A stretch of 12,446 nt of DNA from an uncultured Collinsella sp. (lineage in GTDB: Bacteria > Actinomycetota > Coriobacteriia > Coriobacteriales > Coriobacteriaceae), in the NCBI GenBank assembly GCA_900554465.1, contig USHF01000028.1, positions 1-12,446 on the forward strand. The letters are read 5' to 3'. Of this stretch, positions 6,232-12,446 are shown one piece after another. Both the position numbers and the translations under genes were made by a program. The notes beneath the pieces are model-generated. The model searched no databases, was not told where the DNA came from, and was given only the letters and a program-made list of their open reading frames with translations. Positions within the stretch are counted from its first letter, which is position 1. Every line of letters begins with the position of its first letter.

Positions 6232-9231
6232 ATGGTAAACGATTTGAGCGGTATAGACGACCTCGAGCTGATGCCGCTGGGCGGAGGCTATATGGTGCGA
6301 CGCGAACGCTTGATGAATGAGCTTATCGCCAAGGGCCGAAAGGCCGGCATCGTGGTTCTTTATGCGCCCGACGGGTTTGGGAAGACCTCGGTGCTGCTGC
6401 AGTACACCCATGAGGTTAAATGCGACCCGACGCGAGGCCCCGTGCGGATTATCGAGGCCGATCGCGCCATTGGGCGCGAGGTGTTTATGCAGCTCGAGGT
6501 GGTTACCGAAGAACTCAAAGACAAACCGCACTCCCTTATCGCGATTGATAATGTGCCAAACCTCGATCAGCACGATACCGAAGACCTCATCGACAGGATT
6601 CGCGGCCTGCGCGCTATGGGGATAGGGGTCTTTATCTCCTGTCGTCCTTCAAATCGTCAGCTGATTCATGGGCTGGGCGATTCGGTTAAGATCAATGCGC
6701 AGATGCTCAAGGTGCATGCCTATGAGTATTCGGCGTGGGCATCGGCGTTTTCGATCAGCACATCGCTCGACTTTTATCAGCTCACGCAGGGCGTGCCCGA
6801 GCTCGTTTCGGCATTGCAGACGGGTCTGTATGGCCAAGGCGACGTAGCCGGTCTGCTCGAAAACGAGATTGTCAACGTATATGGCGCGGCACTTGTCGAT
6901 CTGGCTTCGCTCGACAATAATGCGCTGTTTTGCGTGGCATGTCTCATGGTTTTGATGGGCGAGGGCAATATCGCGGAACTCGAGGCTTGCGGGGTGAGGC
7001 TGTCGATGGTCGACCAGTCCTACTTTGTACGCGACTACCCGATCTTTGGCTTGGATCCCGCCGAGCGGAGTTTTACGTGTCTGGGCACGGAGGATAACGG
7101 ACGCTTGCGTTTGCGTAAGTTGGTGGCCGAGGTTCGCCCCGAACTTGTTCCGAGGGCGGCCCGGATTTTGCTTAAGGCGGGCCGATGCGATGCGGCGATG
7201 GGCCTGGCGGATGCCTTTTTGGACCGTGGGGCGGTCCTTGAACTTGCTGGGCAGTATGGGGTCGATCTGGCTCTGACGGGGCACGGGGCCGATATCTGCC
7301 GAGCGGCGCTGGGCACGATCGATGCCGACGATTCGGCTCCAGAGCCAACGCCTGCCGAGGCGCTTGGCGTATATCTGGCAGCGGTCAGCGTGTCCAATAC
7401 AAAGCTCGCTCGCTATATGGCATCGGTCATCGAGCGCGGGGGCGAACGGGCGGCCTGCGAAATAGACCCTGTTTCATGGAGGGTGGCCCAGACACTGACG
7501 GCTGTTTGCTATGGGGACAACGGGCTTGGGCTCCCTACGAACCTGGCCGTGCCAGAAATCGAGACATCCCATACCGCACTCGATATGTTGTCTGCGCATA
7601 TCGAGGTCAAGCGATGCCTGACCGAACGGGGAGATGACGGCGGCGTTCTACAGCAGCTCAAAACGAGCAAGGCCTACGACTGCGAGCTCGACATCGCGGG
7701 GATTGTTATACGGGCCGATAGCATGCTGGTGGAGCTCTTTGACGGGTCGTTTGCGGGAACCGACAAGCGCGACGACGAGATGACGGTGGTGCGGGAGGCG
7801 CTCGACGTACGTGGGCTTAAGGCGATGGCTATCTGGGTGCGCATGGTGTTGGCGGCACGGCGGCTCCTTTCCGGCTTGCCGGTAACCGACGACGCGGCAT
7901 TCAACGAGCTCGATCGTTTTGCCGTGCGCATGCGCGACAACCAGATTCAGCTGTTTGGCCTGTTGCTAGAAGGCTGGCAGTCGCTGGCAGAGGGACGGCC
8001 GGTTAATGCAAAGTTCCGTGCGGTCCAAGTGCTCAAACTTGCCGAGGAGTCGATTGCGTACATGCGCGATAACGCATTGCTGTTGGAGCGCGCGGCGTAT
8101 CTGCGTAACACCTCGATGGTTTCGGTGCGCGAGGAAGCGGAGCTACTCGATATAAGCCAGACGCAGGTTGGTGGAGCGGAGGCCTGGATGGTGGCGCTGC
8201 ATTTGGCCTGTGCGGGCCGAGACAGCGATCTTGCGGCCTGGATGTCCATGAATCGTGCGGGGATTCTGGAGCCATCGTATCGGCTCTTTGCGCGCCTTGC
8301 CATGCATTGTCTGGGCGAGCCGGCGACCAGGATTCGCAAGAAGCTTCCCGTGCGCGAGCTGTCGCGGTACTCGCTGCGCGATGATCTGGAAGGGGAGGGC
8401 GAGCGCCTGTTCCAGGCCGGCGAGGTTGAAGCCGTTGATACCATCGACCATATCGAGATTCGCATGTTTGGTGCGTTCCGCGCCGAGCGCGACGGGTTTC
8501 CCATCACGGACAAAATGTGGCGCCGCAAGAAGGCGGCGACACTTGCCGAGCGGCTTGCGCTGGGCATGGATGCGCTCGTCGATCGTGAGACGCTGGCCAT
8601 GGAGTTGTGGCCCCATGCCGAGTTCAATAGCGCCCGCAACAACCTGTACTCGACGATATCGCGCTTGCGGTCGGCTTTGGGACCGACGCCGGATGGCAAG
8701 TCGTGTGTGCTCATCCAAAATGAATGCATCGGACTCAACGGCGACTACGTCAAGACCGATGTACGGCTGTTTGACCAGATAAGCCGCGAGGTTTTGGGAA
8801 ATCGCACGGGTGCGCGCGGGCCCCATTTAGTTGAGCTGTGCCTTAAGATTGAGCAGCTTTATGCCGGACCGCTGTATGTTCCCAATGGCTGTAATCCCAC
8901 CTACTTTTTGCGTATGCGACGCATTATGCAGTCAAAGTACATCGATTGCATGATTAAGGGAGCAAATGCCGCTCTAGAAGAAAACGATCTGCAGTCGGCG
9001 ATTTGGCTGGCGGAGTCGGGGCTTCGACAGGAAACGGCGCGTGAGGATATGGTGCGCTGCGCCATGCGTGTCTACAGTGCGGCGGGGCGGAGGCGCGATA
9101 TCGTCGAGCTATACAGTGGGCATATGCACCATCTGAGGGAGCAGGTCAATGGCGTGCCCGAGCCCGAGACGCGGCGTCTATACGAGCGCTTGGTGGAGGG
9201 GCGGCTCAATCGCGTGCTGGTCGAGCGATAA
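6232..9231 (+). CDS. STAND-type ATPase transcriptional regulator with C-terminal SARP-like DNA-binding and BTAD domains
   Basis: A 999-residue predicted signal-responsive regulator. The N-terminus is a STAND/MalT-like NTPase: Walker A APDGFGKTS (45-53, Lys51), a Walker B-like strand HSLIAIDNVPNL and a sensor-like ISCRPS. A long, probably helical repeat region follows (roughly 300-735), as in MalT-type sensors. From about 741 (IEIRMFGAFRAERDG) comes an OmpR-like winged helix of the SARP type, with ETLAMELWPHAEFNSARNN and LYSTISRLRSALG. From about 841 (VKTDVRLFDQI) comes the helical bacterial transcriptional activator domain. AfsR-type proteins carry the SARP module at the N-terminus, so the order here is reversed. 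The ATG at 6232 has GAGGAG five bases upstream. It follows the nagB terminator and stands alone, and its target and ligand cannot be read from sequence. Confidence 0.88.
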   Translation: MVNDLSGIDDLELMPLGGGYMVRRERLMNELIAKGRKAGIVVLYAPDGFGKTSVLLQYTHEVKCDPTRGPVRIIEADRAIGREVFMQLEVVTEELKDKPHSLIAIDNVPNLDQHDTEDLIDRIRGLRAMGIGVFISCRPSNRQLIHGLGDSVKINAQMLKVHAYEYSAWASAFSISTSLDFYQLTQGVPELVSALQTGLYGQGDVAGLLENEIVNVYGAALVDLASLDNNALFCVACLMVLMGEGNIAELEACGVRLSMVDQSYFVRDYPIFGLDPAERSFTCLGTEDNGRLRLRKLVAEVRPELVPRAARILLKAGRCDAAMGLADAFLDRGAVLELAGQYGVDLALTGHGADICRAALGTIDADDSAPEPTPAEALGVYLAAVSVSNTKLARYMASVIERGGERAACEIDPVSWRVAQTLTAVCYGDNGLGLPTNLAVPEIETSHTALDMLSAHIEVKRCLTERGDDGGVLQQLKTSKAYDCELDIAGIVIRADSMLVELFDGSFAGTDKRDDEMTVVREALDVRGLKAMAIWVRMVLAARRLLSGLPVTDDAAFNELDRFAVRMRDNQIQLFGLLLEGWQSLAEGRPVNAKFRAVQVLKLAEESIAYMRDNALLLERAAYLRNTSMVSVREEAELLDISQTQVGGAEAWMVALHLACAGRDSDLAAWMSMNRAGILEPSYRLFARLAMHCLGEPATRIRKKLPVRELSRYSLRDDLEGEGERLFQAGEVEAVDTIDHIEIRMFGAFRAERDGFPITDKMWRRKKAATLAERLALGMDALVDRETLAMELWPHAEFNSARNNLYSTISRLRSALGPTPDGKSCVLIQNECIGLNGDYVKTDVRLFDQISREVLGNRTGARGPHLVELCLKIEQLYAGPLYVPNGCNPTYFLRMRRIMQSKYIDCMIKGANAALEENDLQSAIWLAESGLRQETAREDMVRCAMRVYSAAGRRRDIVELYSGHMHHLREQVNGVPEPETRRLYERLVEGRLNRVLVER

Positions 9232-9263
9232 AAAACGGGCGCCCGAAGTACTTGGGCACCCGT
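9229..9263 (-). terminator. Intrinsic terminator for yhbY (minus strand)
   Basis: Read on the minus strand, ACGGGTGCCC (9263-9254) pairs with GGGCGCCCGT (9244-9235) over a 9-nt loop, followed by five T (9234-9230). The hairpin starts just past the stop codon of the converging regulator gene, and the T-run is that gene's final A-run. On the plus strand there is no T-tract, so it is best as a minus-strand terminator. Confidence 0.85.
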
Positions 9264-9300
9264 AAGCTTGCTATGTGTTGGTTCGCCGGATCATTGACTC

Positions 9301-9600
9301 TTAGACGAGCTTGATCTTCTCGATGTCCTTGCGCGAGGACTCGCGATACAGCGAGAACTTGCGGCCGATGACCTGGACGACCTCGGCGTGGCAACGCTCA
9401 GCGAGCTCTTCGGCGGCCTCGCGGGCGGAAAGGCTGGAGCCATCGAGCACGGAGCACTTAACGAGCTCATGCTTCTCCAGGTAGGCGACCGTCTGCTCGA
9501 CGGTGCCCTCGTTGACATCGGACTTACCGATGATGATGGCGGGGTTGAGGTGATGGGCCATGCTGCGAAGCTGCTTGACCTGGGCTCCTGTCAGTGCCAT
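9301..9600 (-). CDS. yhbY: YhbY family ribosome assembly RNA-binding protein (CRS1-YhbY/CRM domain)
   Basis: A 99-residue single CRM domain, the usual length of bacterial YhbY, which associates with pre-50S particles. It begins MALTGAQVKQLRSMAHHLNP, the characteristic 'Lt.kq.k.LR..ah.l.p' opening. The family's GxxG RNA-contact loop region follows as IIIGKSDVNEG, where many members have GK.GlteG, and the domain ends with a VIGRKFSLYRESS strand. The ATG on the minus strand has only a weak AGCGAGAA-type site. In front of it, at 9627-9641, is a GCCCCG/CGGGGC hairpin without a T-run. It lies 158 bases downstream of the methyltransferase and may share its transcript. A terminator closes the unit. 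Confidence 0.92.
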   Translation of the reverse strand: MALTGAQVKQLRSMAHHLNPAIIIGKSDVNEGTVEQTVAYLEKHELVKCSVLDGSSLSAREAAEELAERCHAEVVQVIGRKFSLYRESSRKDIEKIKLV

Positions 9601-9758
9601 GGGTTCTCGCTTTCTATGTATGGGGCGCCCCGCGACGGGGCCTTAATCTACGTGAGCTGTCCCACGATAGCGCAGGAACGGCGCGGTGTGGAGCGCGTTT
9701 GCCCAGTTCAAAAAGAATGCGGATGCCGAGTGAGTGGGCGGTGCGGGCTGCGAACAGG

Positions 9759-10646
9759 CTATGAGCTGGGCGCAGAGACCGGTTCCCATGCAATAAACGC
9801 CCAGCGAACCTTACGGATATGGTCGAGCATATAGCACCCCTGCGGCACGCCCTTGGAGCCCGGCTCGCCGGCATGGGGGTTTTCGATCATGTGCTGAGCG
9901 ATATAGTCGCGCAGGCGGTCGATCTTATCCTCGTTGCCATGCTCGAGCATACGGGAAAAATCCGCCACGCCTGCCTCAAGGCTATCGAAGGTATCGCGAC
10001 GAGGCGATTCAAAGTATGTAACCTGCGGCAACGCACCCATCTGAATGAGGATGTTGAAGGCGTACACAAAGCCATTGCTGCAGGTAACCGAGGCGCCGAT
10101 AGCGTTCATCAAGTGCAGATCATAACGCGGGCTGGAGTTGGCGACCATCGTGACAGCACAACGCCGACGAGCCGTGCGGTCGAGCTTGGCAAGCGCATCT
10201 TTTAGATTGGTCGTCGTAACCGACCGACTGGCAAAGGCAACATCCACCGCTTTCGCGACCGGTCCAACCAAATCCCAGTCATCGTCCCAGGCAAGCTCAA
10301 GCGGCGTAATGCGATCCTCGAGCCCATAGTACTCAATGCCAGCATCAAGCGTGCCCAACATGGCAGGGGAAAAGTCAGCAGCAATCACAGGATGCCCAGC
10401 CTGAGCAAGCGGAATAGCAATCGACCCAGCCCCGCACCCCATATCGAGTACCGACTCGCCGGGCTCAAGCGCCAGCAGCTTTATAAAATCCCGAGCATAA
10501 GGGGCAGTCTCCAACGGCCGAAAATGCCGAGCCCTTTTATCCCACTCAAAAGAATCGTCAGCCCGCCGCCGATCAGCTTGCAGACGCATCCACTCCAGAT
10601 TCCAATCTGTGGAAAGCAGCTCAGAACGATTCTCCCCATCAGCCAC
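9759..10646 (-). CDS. Class I SAM-dependent methyltransferase
   Basis: A 295-residue Rossmann-fold methyltransferase. Motif I is SVLDMGCGAGSIAIPLA (residues 65-81), followed by the acidic strand end VIAADFSPAML that binds the SAM ribose. A preceding segment, WNLEWMRLQADRRRADDS, is a family-type N-terminal helix. I chose the GTG at 10646 because AGGAGG (10659-10654) sits seven bases upstream. A longer ATG frame from 10706 would translate straight through an intrinsic terminator and this Shine-Dalgarno, and its extra MLVAALLLGG segment is an artefact that mimics a signal peptide. Substrate is unknown. A terminator 6 nt before the Shine-Dalgarno suggests conditional expression. Confidence 0.88.
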   Translation of the reverse strand: MADGENRSELLSTDWNLEWMRLQADRRRADDSFEWDKRARHFRPLETAPYARDFIKLLALEPGESVLDMGCGAGSIAIPLAQAGHPVIAADFSPAMLGTLDAGIEYYGLEDRITPLELAWDDDWDLVGPVAKAVDVAFASRSVTTTNLKDALAKLDRTARRRCAVTMVANSSPRYDLHLMNAIGASVTCSNGFVYAFNILIQMGALPQVTYFESPRRDTFDSLEAGVADFSRMLEHGNEDKIDRLRDYIAQHMIENPHAGEPGSKGVPQGCYMLDHIRKVRWAFIAWEPVSAPSS

Positions 10647-10665
10647 GGGCCAACCTCCTAGCAAC

Positions 10666-10697
10666 AAAAAAGCGACTCCTCCCAAAAGAAGAGCCGC
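10666..10697 (-). terminator. Intrinsic terminator immediately upstream of the methyltransferase ribosome binding site
   Basis: On the minus strand GCGGCTCTTC (10697-10688) pairs with GAGGAGTCGC (10681-10672) over a TTTTGG loop, with two wobble pairs, and TTTTTT follows (10671-10666). The T-run ends only 6 nt before the AGGAGG of the methyltransferase gene. It either ends transcripts of the UPF0210 unit or acts as an attenuator. Confidence 0.87.
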
Positions 10698-10811
10698 AAC
10701 CAGCATATATCAGAAAGAACCGATCCAACGCCAAACCGTCATACCAGCAAAGTGGAGCAGAAGCGAAGCGACTGCAACCGGGATAGAACCCAACCGAGGT
10801 CCCGTTGTGCG

Positions 10812-10949
10812 GGAGCCCCGGGGAGGGCAAATATATAAGGTCGATCGCGAGTTCCGCACGAGCCGGAGAGCACTTAATGTGCTCTCCGTGCGAGTCAGGA
10901 CTGTCCGAGCAGGCGACCTTATATGTCTGCCGCCCGGCGGCGGGGCTCC
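10812..10949. repeat. Nested 138-bp inverted-repeat element
   Basis: Three nested pairings: GGAGCCCCG (10812-10820) with CGGGGCTCC (10941-10949); ATATAAGGTCG (10833-10843) with CGACCTTATAT (10914-10924); and a terminal hairpin GGAGAGCAC (10865-10873) with GTGCTCTCC (10879-10887) around TTAAT, extendable by CGCAC/GTGCG across a small bulge. There is no T-run on either side and no coding potential. Folded as RNA this would be a long rod with internal bubbles; as DNA it resembles a small element with terminal inverted repeats. I see no target-site duplication. It lies between the UPF0210 stop and the methyltransferase. Confidence 0.8.
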
Positions 10950-10966
10950 TCGCCAGTCCCCCTCAG

Positions 10967-12331
10967 CTAGTTCTTGAGCGAGTTCAGCGGCGCCGGGAAG
11001 CGTCCACCGCGGTGGGCAAGCACGGTGCCGGCGTTGGGGTTCACCGGCATGATAGGCGCACGGCCAAATAGGCCGCCGTACTCGACGCAGTCGCCCACGC
11101 CCTTGCCAATGGCGGGAATCACGCGGACGGCCGTGGTCTTGTTGTTGATGACGCCGATGGCCATCTCGTCGGCGATAATGCCGGCGATGGTCTCGACCGG
11201 GGTGTCGCCGGGGATGGCGATCATGTCCAGGCCAACGGAGCACACGCAGGTCATGGCCTCGAGCTTCTCGAGCGAAAGCGCGCCGGCTTCGACGGCGGCG
11301 ATCATGCCGGCGTCCTCTGACACGGGGATGAAAGCGCCCGAGAGACCGCCCACGCTGGAGCTGGCCATGACGCCGCCCTTCTTGACGGCATCGTTGAGCA
11401 TGGCGAGCGCGCAGGTCGTGCCGGGGCCACCGCAGGTGCCCACGCCGATGATTTCGAGGATGCGCGCGACGGAGTCGCCAATGGCAGGCGTGGGAGCCAG
11501 CGACAGGTCGACAATGCCTTTCTCGACACCCAGACGATGGGCGGCCTCGCGGCTCATGAGCTCGCCGGCACGGGTGATCTTAAAGGCGGTCTGCTTAATC
11601 TTTTCGGCGACTTCCATCATCGATGCGGAATCGGGCAGCGTCTCCAGGGCTGCGGCCATAACGCCGGGGCCCGAGACGCCTACGTTGATGACGGCGTCGG
11701 CCTCGCCACCGCCGTGGACGGCGCCCGCCATAAACGGGGAGTCCTCGACCATGTTAGCAAAGCAGACAAACTTGGAAGCGCCGACGGAATCCTGGTCGGC
11801 CGTGAGTTTAGCGGCATCGATGATGGTCTGGGCGGCCATAAGCACGGCGTCCATATTGATGCCGGCGCGCAGGCTGGCGACGTTGACGCTGGAGCAGACG
11901 CGGCTCGTGGTGGCGAGCGCCTGGGGGATGGACTGGATGACGCGGCGGTCGGCGTCGCCGATGCCCTTCTGGACGAGTGCGGAGAAGCCGCCCAGGTAAT
12001 CGATGCCGAGCGTCTCGGCCGCGCGGTCGAGGGCATGCGCGATGGGGGTGAGGTCCTCATCCTTGCAGCACGCGGCGATCTGCGCCACCGGGGTGACGGA
12101 AACGCGCTTGTTGACGATGGGGATACCGTACTCGCGCTCGAGGTTCTCGGCGGTCTCGACCAGATGCTCAGCCGTGTGCGTCACGTGGTCGTAGATCTTC
12201 GTGCACATGCGGTCGAGGTTCTCGTCACCGCAACCCATGAGCGAAACACCCATGGTGATGGTCCTGATGTCGAGGTTCTGTTCCTCAACCATGCCGCGGG
12301 TTTCCGCGATTTCTGCGGGCGTGATCGCCAT
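10967..12331 (-). CDS. UPF0210/DUF711 (PFL-like) family protein
   Basis: A 454-residue protein of the widely conserved UPF0210 family. A Streptococcus member has a known fold related to the pyruvate-formate-lyase/class III ribonucleotide reductase barrel, but the biochemical role is unsettled. Recognisable stretches: TITMGVSLMGCGD (residues 24-36), YDHVTHTAE, NKRVSVTP, and the C-terminal SVGGLSGAFIPVSEDAGM, GVINNKTTAVRVIPAIGKG and VEYGGLFGRAPIMPVN. I start at the ATG at 12331, with AGGAG seven bases upstream. The frame runs on to 12412, but those extra residues begin MYKRQ, translated from sequencing adapter. Its usual partner, a UPF0237 ACT-domain protein, would lie beyond the window edge. 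Confidence 0.92.
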   Translation of the reverse strand: MAITPAEIAETRGMVEEQNLDIRTITMGVSLMGCGDENLDRMCTKIYDHVTHTAEHLVETAENLEREYGIPIVNKRVSVTPVAQIAACCKDEDLTPIAHALDRAAETLGIDYLGGFSALVQKGIGDADRRVIQSIPQALATTSRVCSSVNVASLRAGINMDAVLMAAQTIIDAAKLTADQDSVGASKFVCFANMVEDSPFMAGAVHGGGEADAVINVGVSGPGVMAAALETLPDSASMMEVAEKIKQTAFKITRAGELMSREAAHRLGVEKGIVDLSLAPTPAIGDSVARILEIIGVGTCGGPGTTCALAMLNDAVKKGGVMASSSVGGLSGAFIPVSEDAGMIAAVEAGALSLEKLEAMTCVCSVGLDMIAIPGDTPVETIAGIIADEMAIGVINNKTTAVRVIPAIGKGVGDCVEYGGLFGRAPIMPVNPNAGTVLAHRGGRFPAPLNSLKN

Positions 12332-12366
12332 CCTTGCGCTCCTATCTGCCAAAACGAGCATAGTCT

Positions 12367-12395
12367 TATCTATTCTAACGTGCCGCACGTGCCAA
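12367..12395 (-). promoter_or_regulatory. Candidate promoter of the UPF0210 gene with a dyad in the spacer
   Basis: On the minus strand TTGGCA (12395-12390) and TAGATA (12372-12367) are spaced 17 bp. The spacer carries a perfect dyad ACGTGC-C-GCACGT (12378-12390), which could be an operator. The -35 box ends two bases from the adapter junction, so its upstream context is missing. Confidence 0.45.
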
Positions 12396-12397
12396 GT

Positions 12398-12446
12398 CTG
12401 TCTCTTATACACATCTGACGCTGCCGACGACTCCTTACGTGTAGAT
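12398..12446. other. Untrimmed Nextera (Tn5) adapter with i5 index: not genomic
   Basis: 12398-12416 is exactly the 19-bp Tn5 mosaic end CTGTCTCTTATACACATCT. GACGCTGCCGACGA (12417-12430) follows, the reverse complement of the Nextera Read 1 tail, then an 8-base index CTCCTTAC (12431-12438) and GTGTAGAT (12439-12446), the start of the P5-side oligo. The genomic sequence ends at 12397. Confidence 0.98.

Noticed and set aside
7947..8826. 227- and 263-residue minus-strand frames inside the regulator gene
   Set aside because: Both are antisense to the conserved domains of the regulator and rich in Ser/Arg as expected of shadow frames.
10647..10706. Hydrophobic N-terminus (MLVAALLLGG...) for the methyltransferase
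   Set aside because: These codons are the terminator hairpin, its T-run and the Shine-Dalgarno read in frame. The GTG at 10646 is the supported start.
10812..10949. Signal recognition particle RNA or 6S RNA
   Set aside because: The rod shape is suggestive, but the SRP GGAAG/AGCAG loop is absent and a 6S-type closing stem and central bubble could not be assigned with confidence.
11537..12418. 293-residue plus-strand frame opposite the UPF0210 gene
   Set aside because: It is a shadow of a conserved gene and ends in adapter sequence.

Overview
The window is a GC-rich, densely coded bacterial segment. The codon bias, the wording of the ribosomal proteins and the gene style suggest an actinobacterium of the class Coriobacteriia, most likely Collinsella or a close relative. 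That placement is recognition from memory, not a search. The right edge is not genomic: bases 12398-12446 are a Nextera (Tn5) sequencing adapter with an i5 index, so the window runs into the untrimmed end of a draft contig. The left edge cuts into a gene that looks like a serine recombinase, a kind of repeated mobile gene that commonly breaks assemblies.

Layout. (1) 1-876: the 3' end of a recombinase gene whose last codons form an intrinsic terminator, then a gene-free stretch with hairpins and a short imperfect duplication. It ends in a striking tandem array of a 62-bp unit (four clear copies plus a degenerate fifth), each unit with internal dyad symmetry. (2) 877-1755: a patatin-like phospholipase. 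(3) 1819-2828: a strong sigma70-type promoter, a short hairpin leader, rplM (L13), rpsI (S9) and a terminator. (4) 2878-5844: glmM, a glucose-family PTS EIIA protein and nagB, closed by a terminator. (5) 5845-6231: a gene-poor leader, then a 999-residue STAND-type ATPase regulator with a SARP-like DNA-binding plus BTAD module at its C-terminus. (6) Minus strand, 12331 down to 9229: a UPF0210/DUF711 (PFL-like) protein, a long structured intergenic region with a terminator just before the next Shine-Dalgarno, a SAM-dependent methyltransferase, and the RNA-binding protein YhbY with its own terminator.

How the genes work together. GlmM commits glucosamine-6-phosphate to cell-wall precursors, NagB returns it to glycolysis, and the EIIA between them belongs to sugar import and signalling. 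The block therefore sits at the amino-sugar branch point, next to a translation operon. The large regulator beside nagB has no demonstrable target here.

Most worth a second look: the 62-bp repeat array at 553-862; the 10654-10966 region, where a terminator ends 6 nt before the Shine-Dalgarno of the methyltransferase and is preceded by a nested 138-bp inverted repeat, an arrangement compatible with an undescribed cis-regulatory RNA; and the adapter, which creates a false N-terminus for the last gene.
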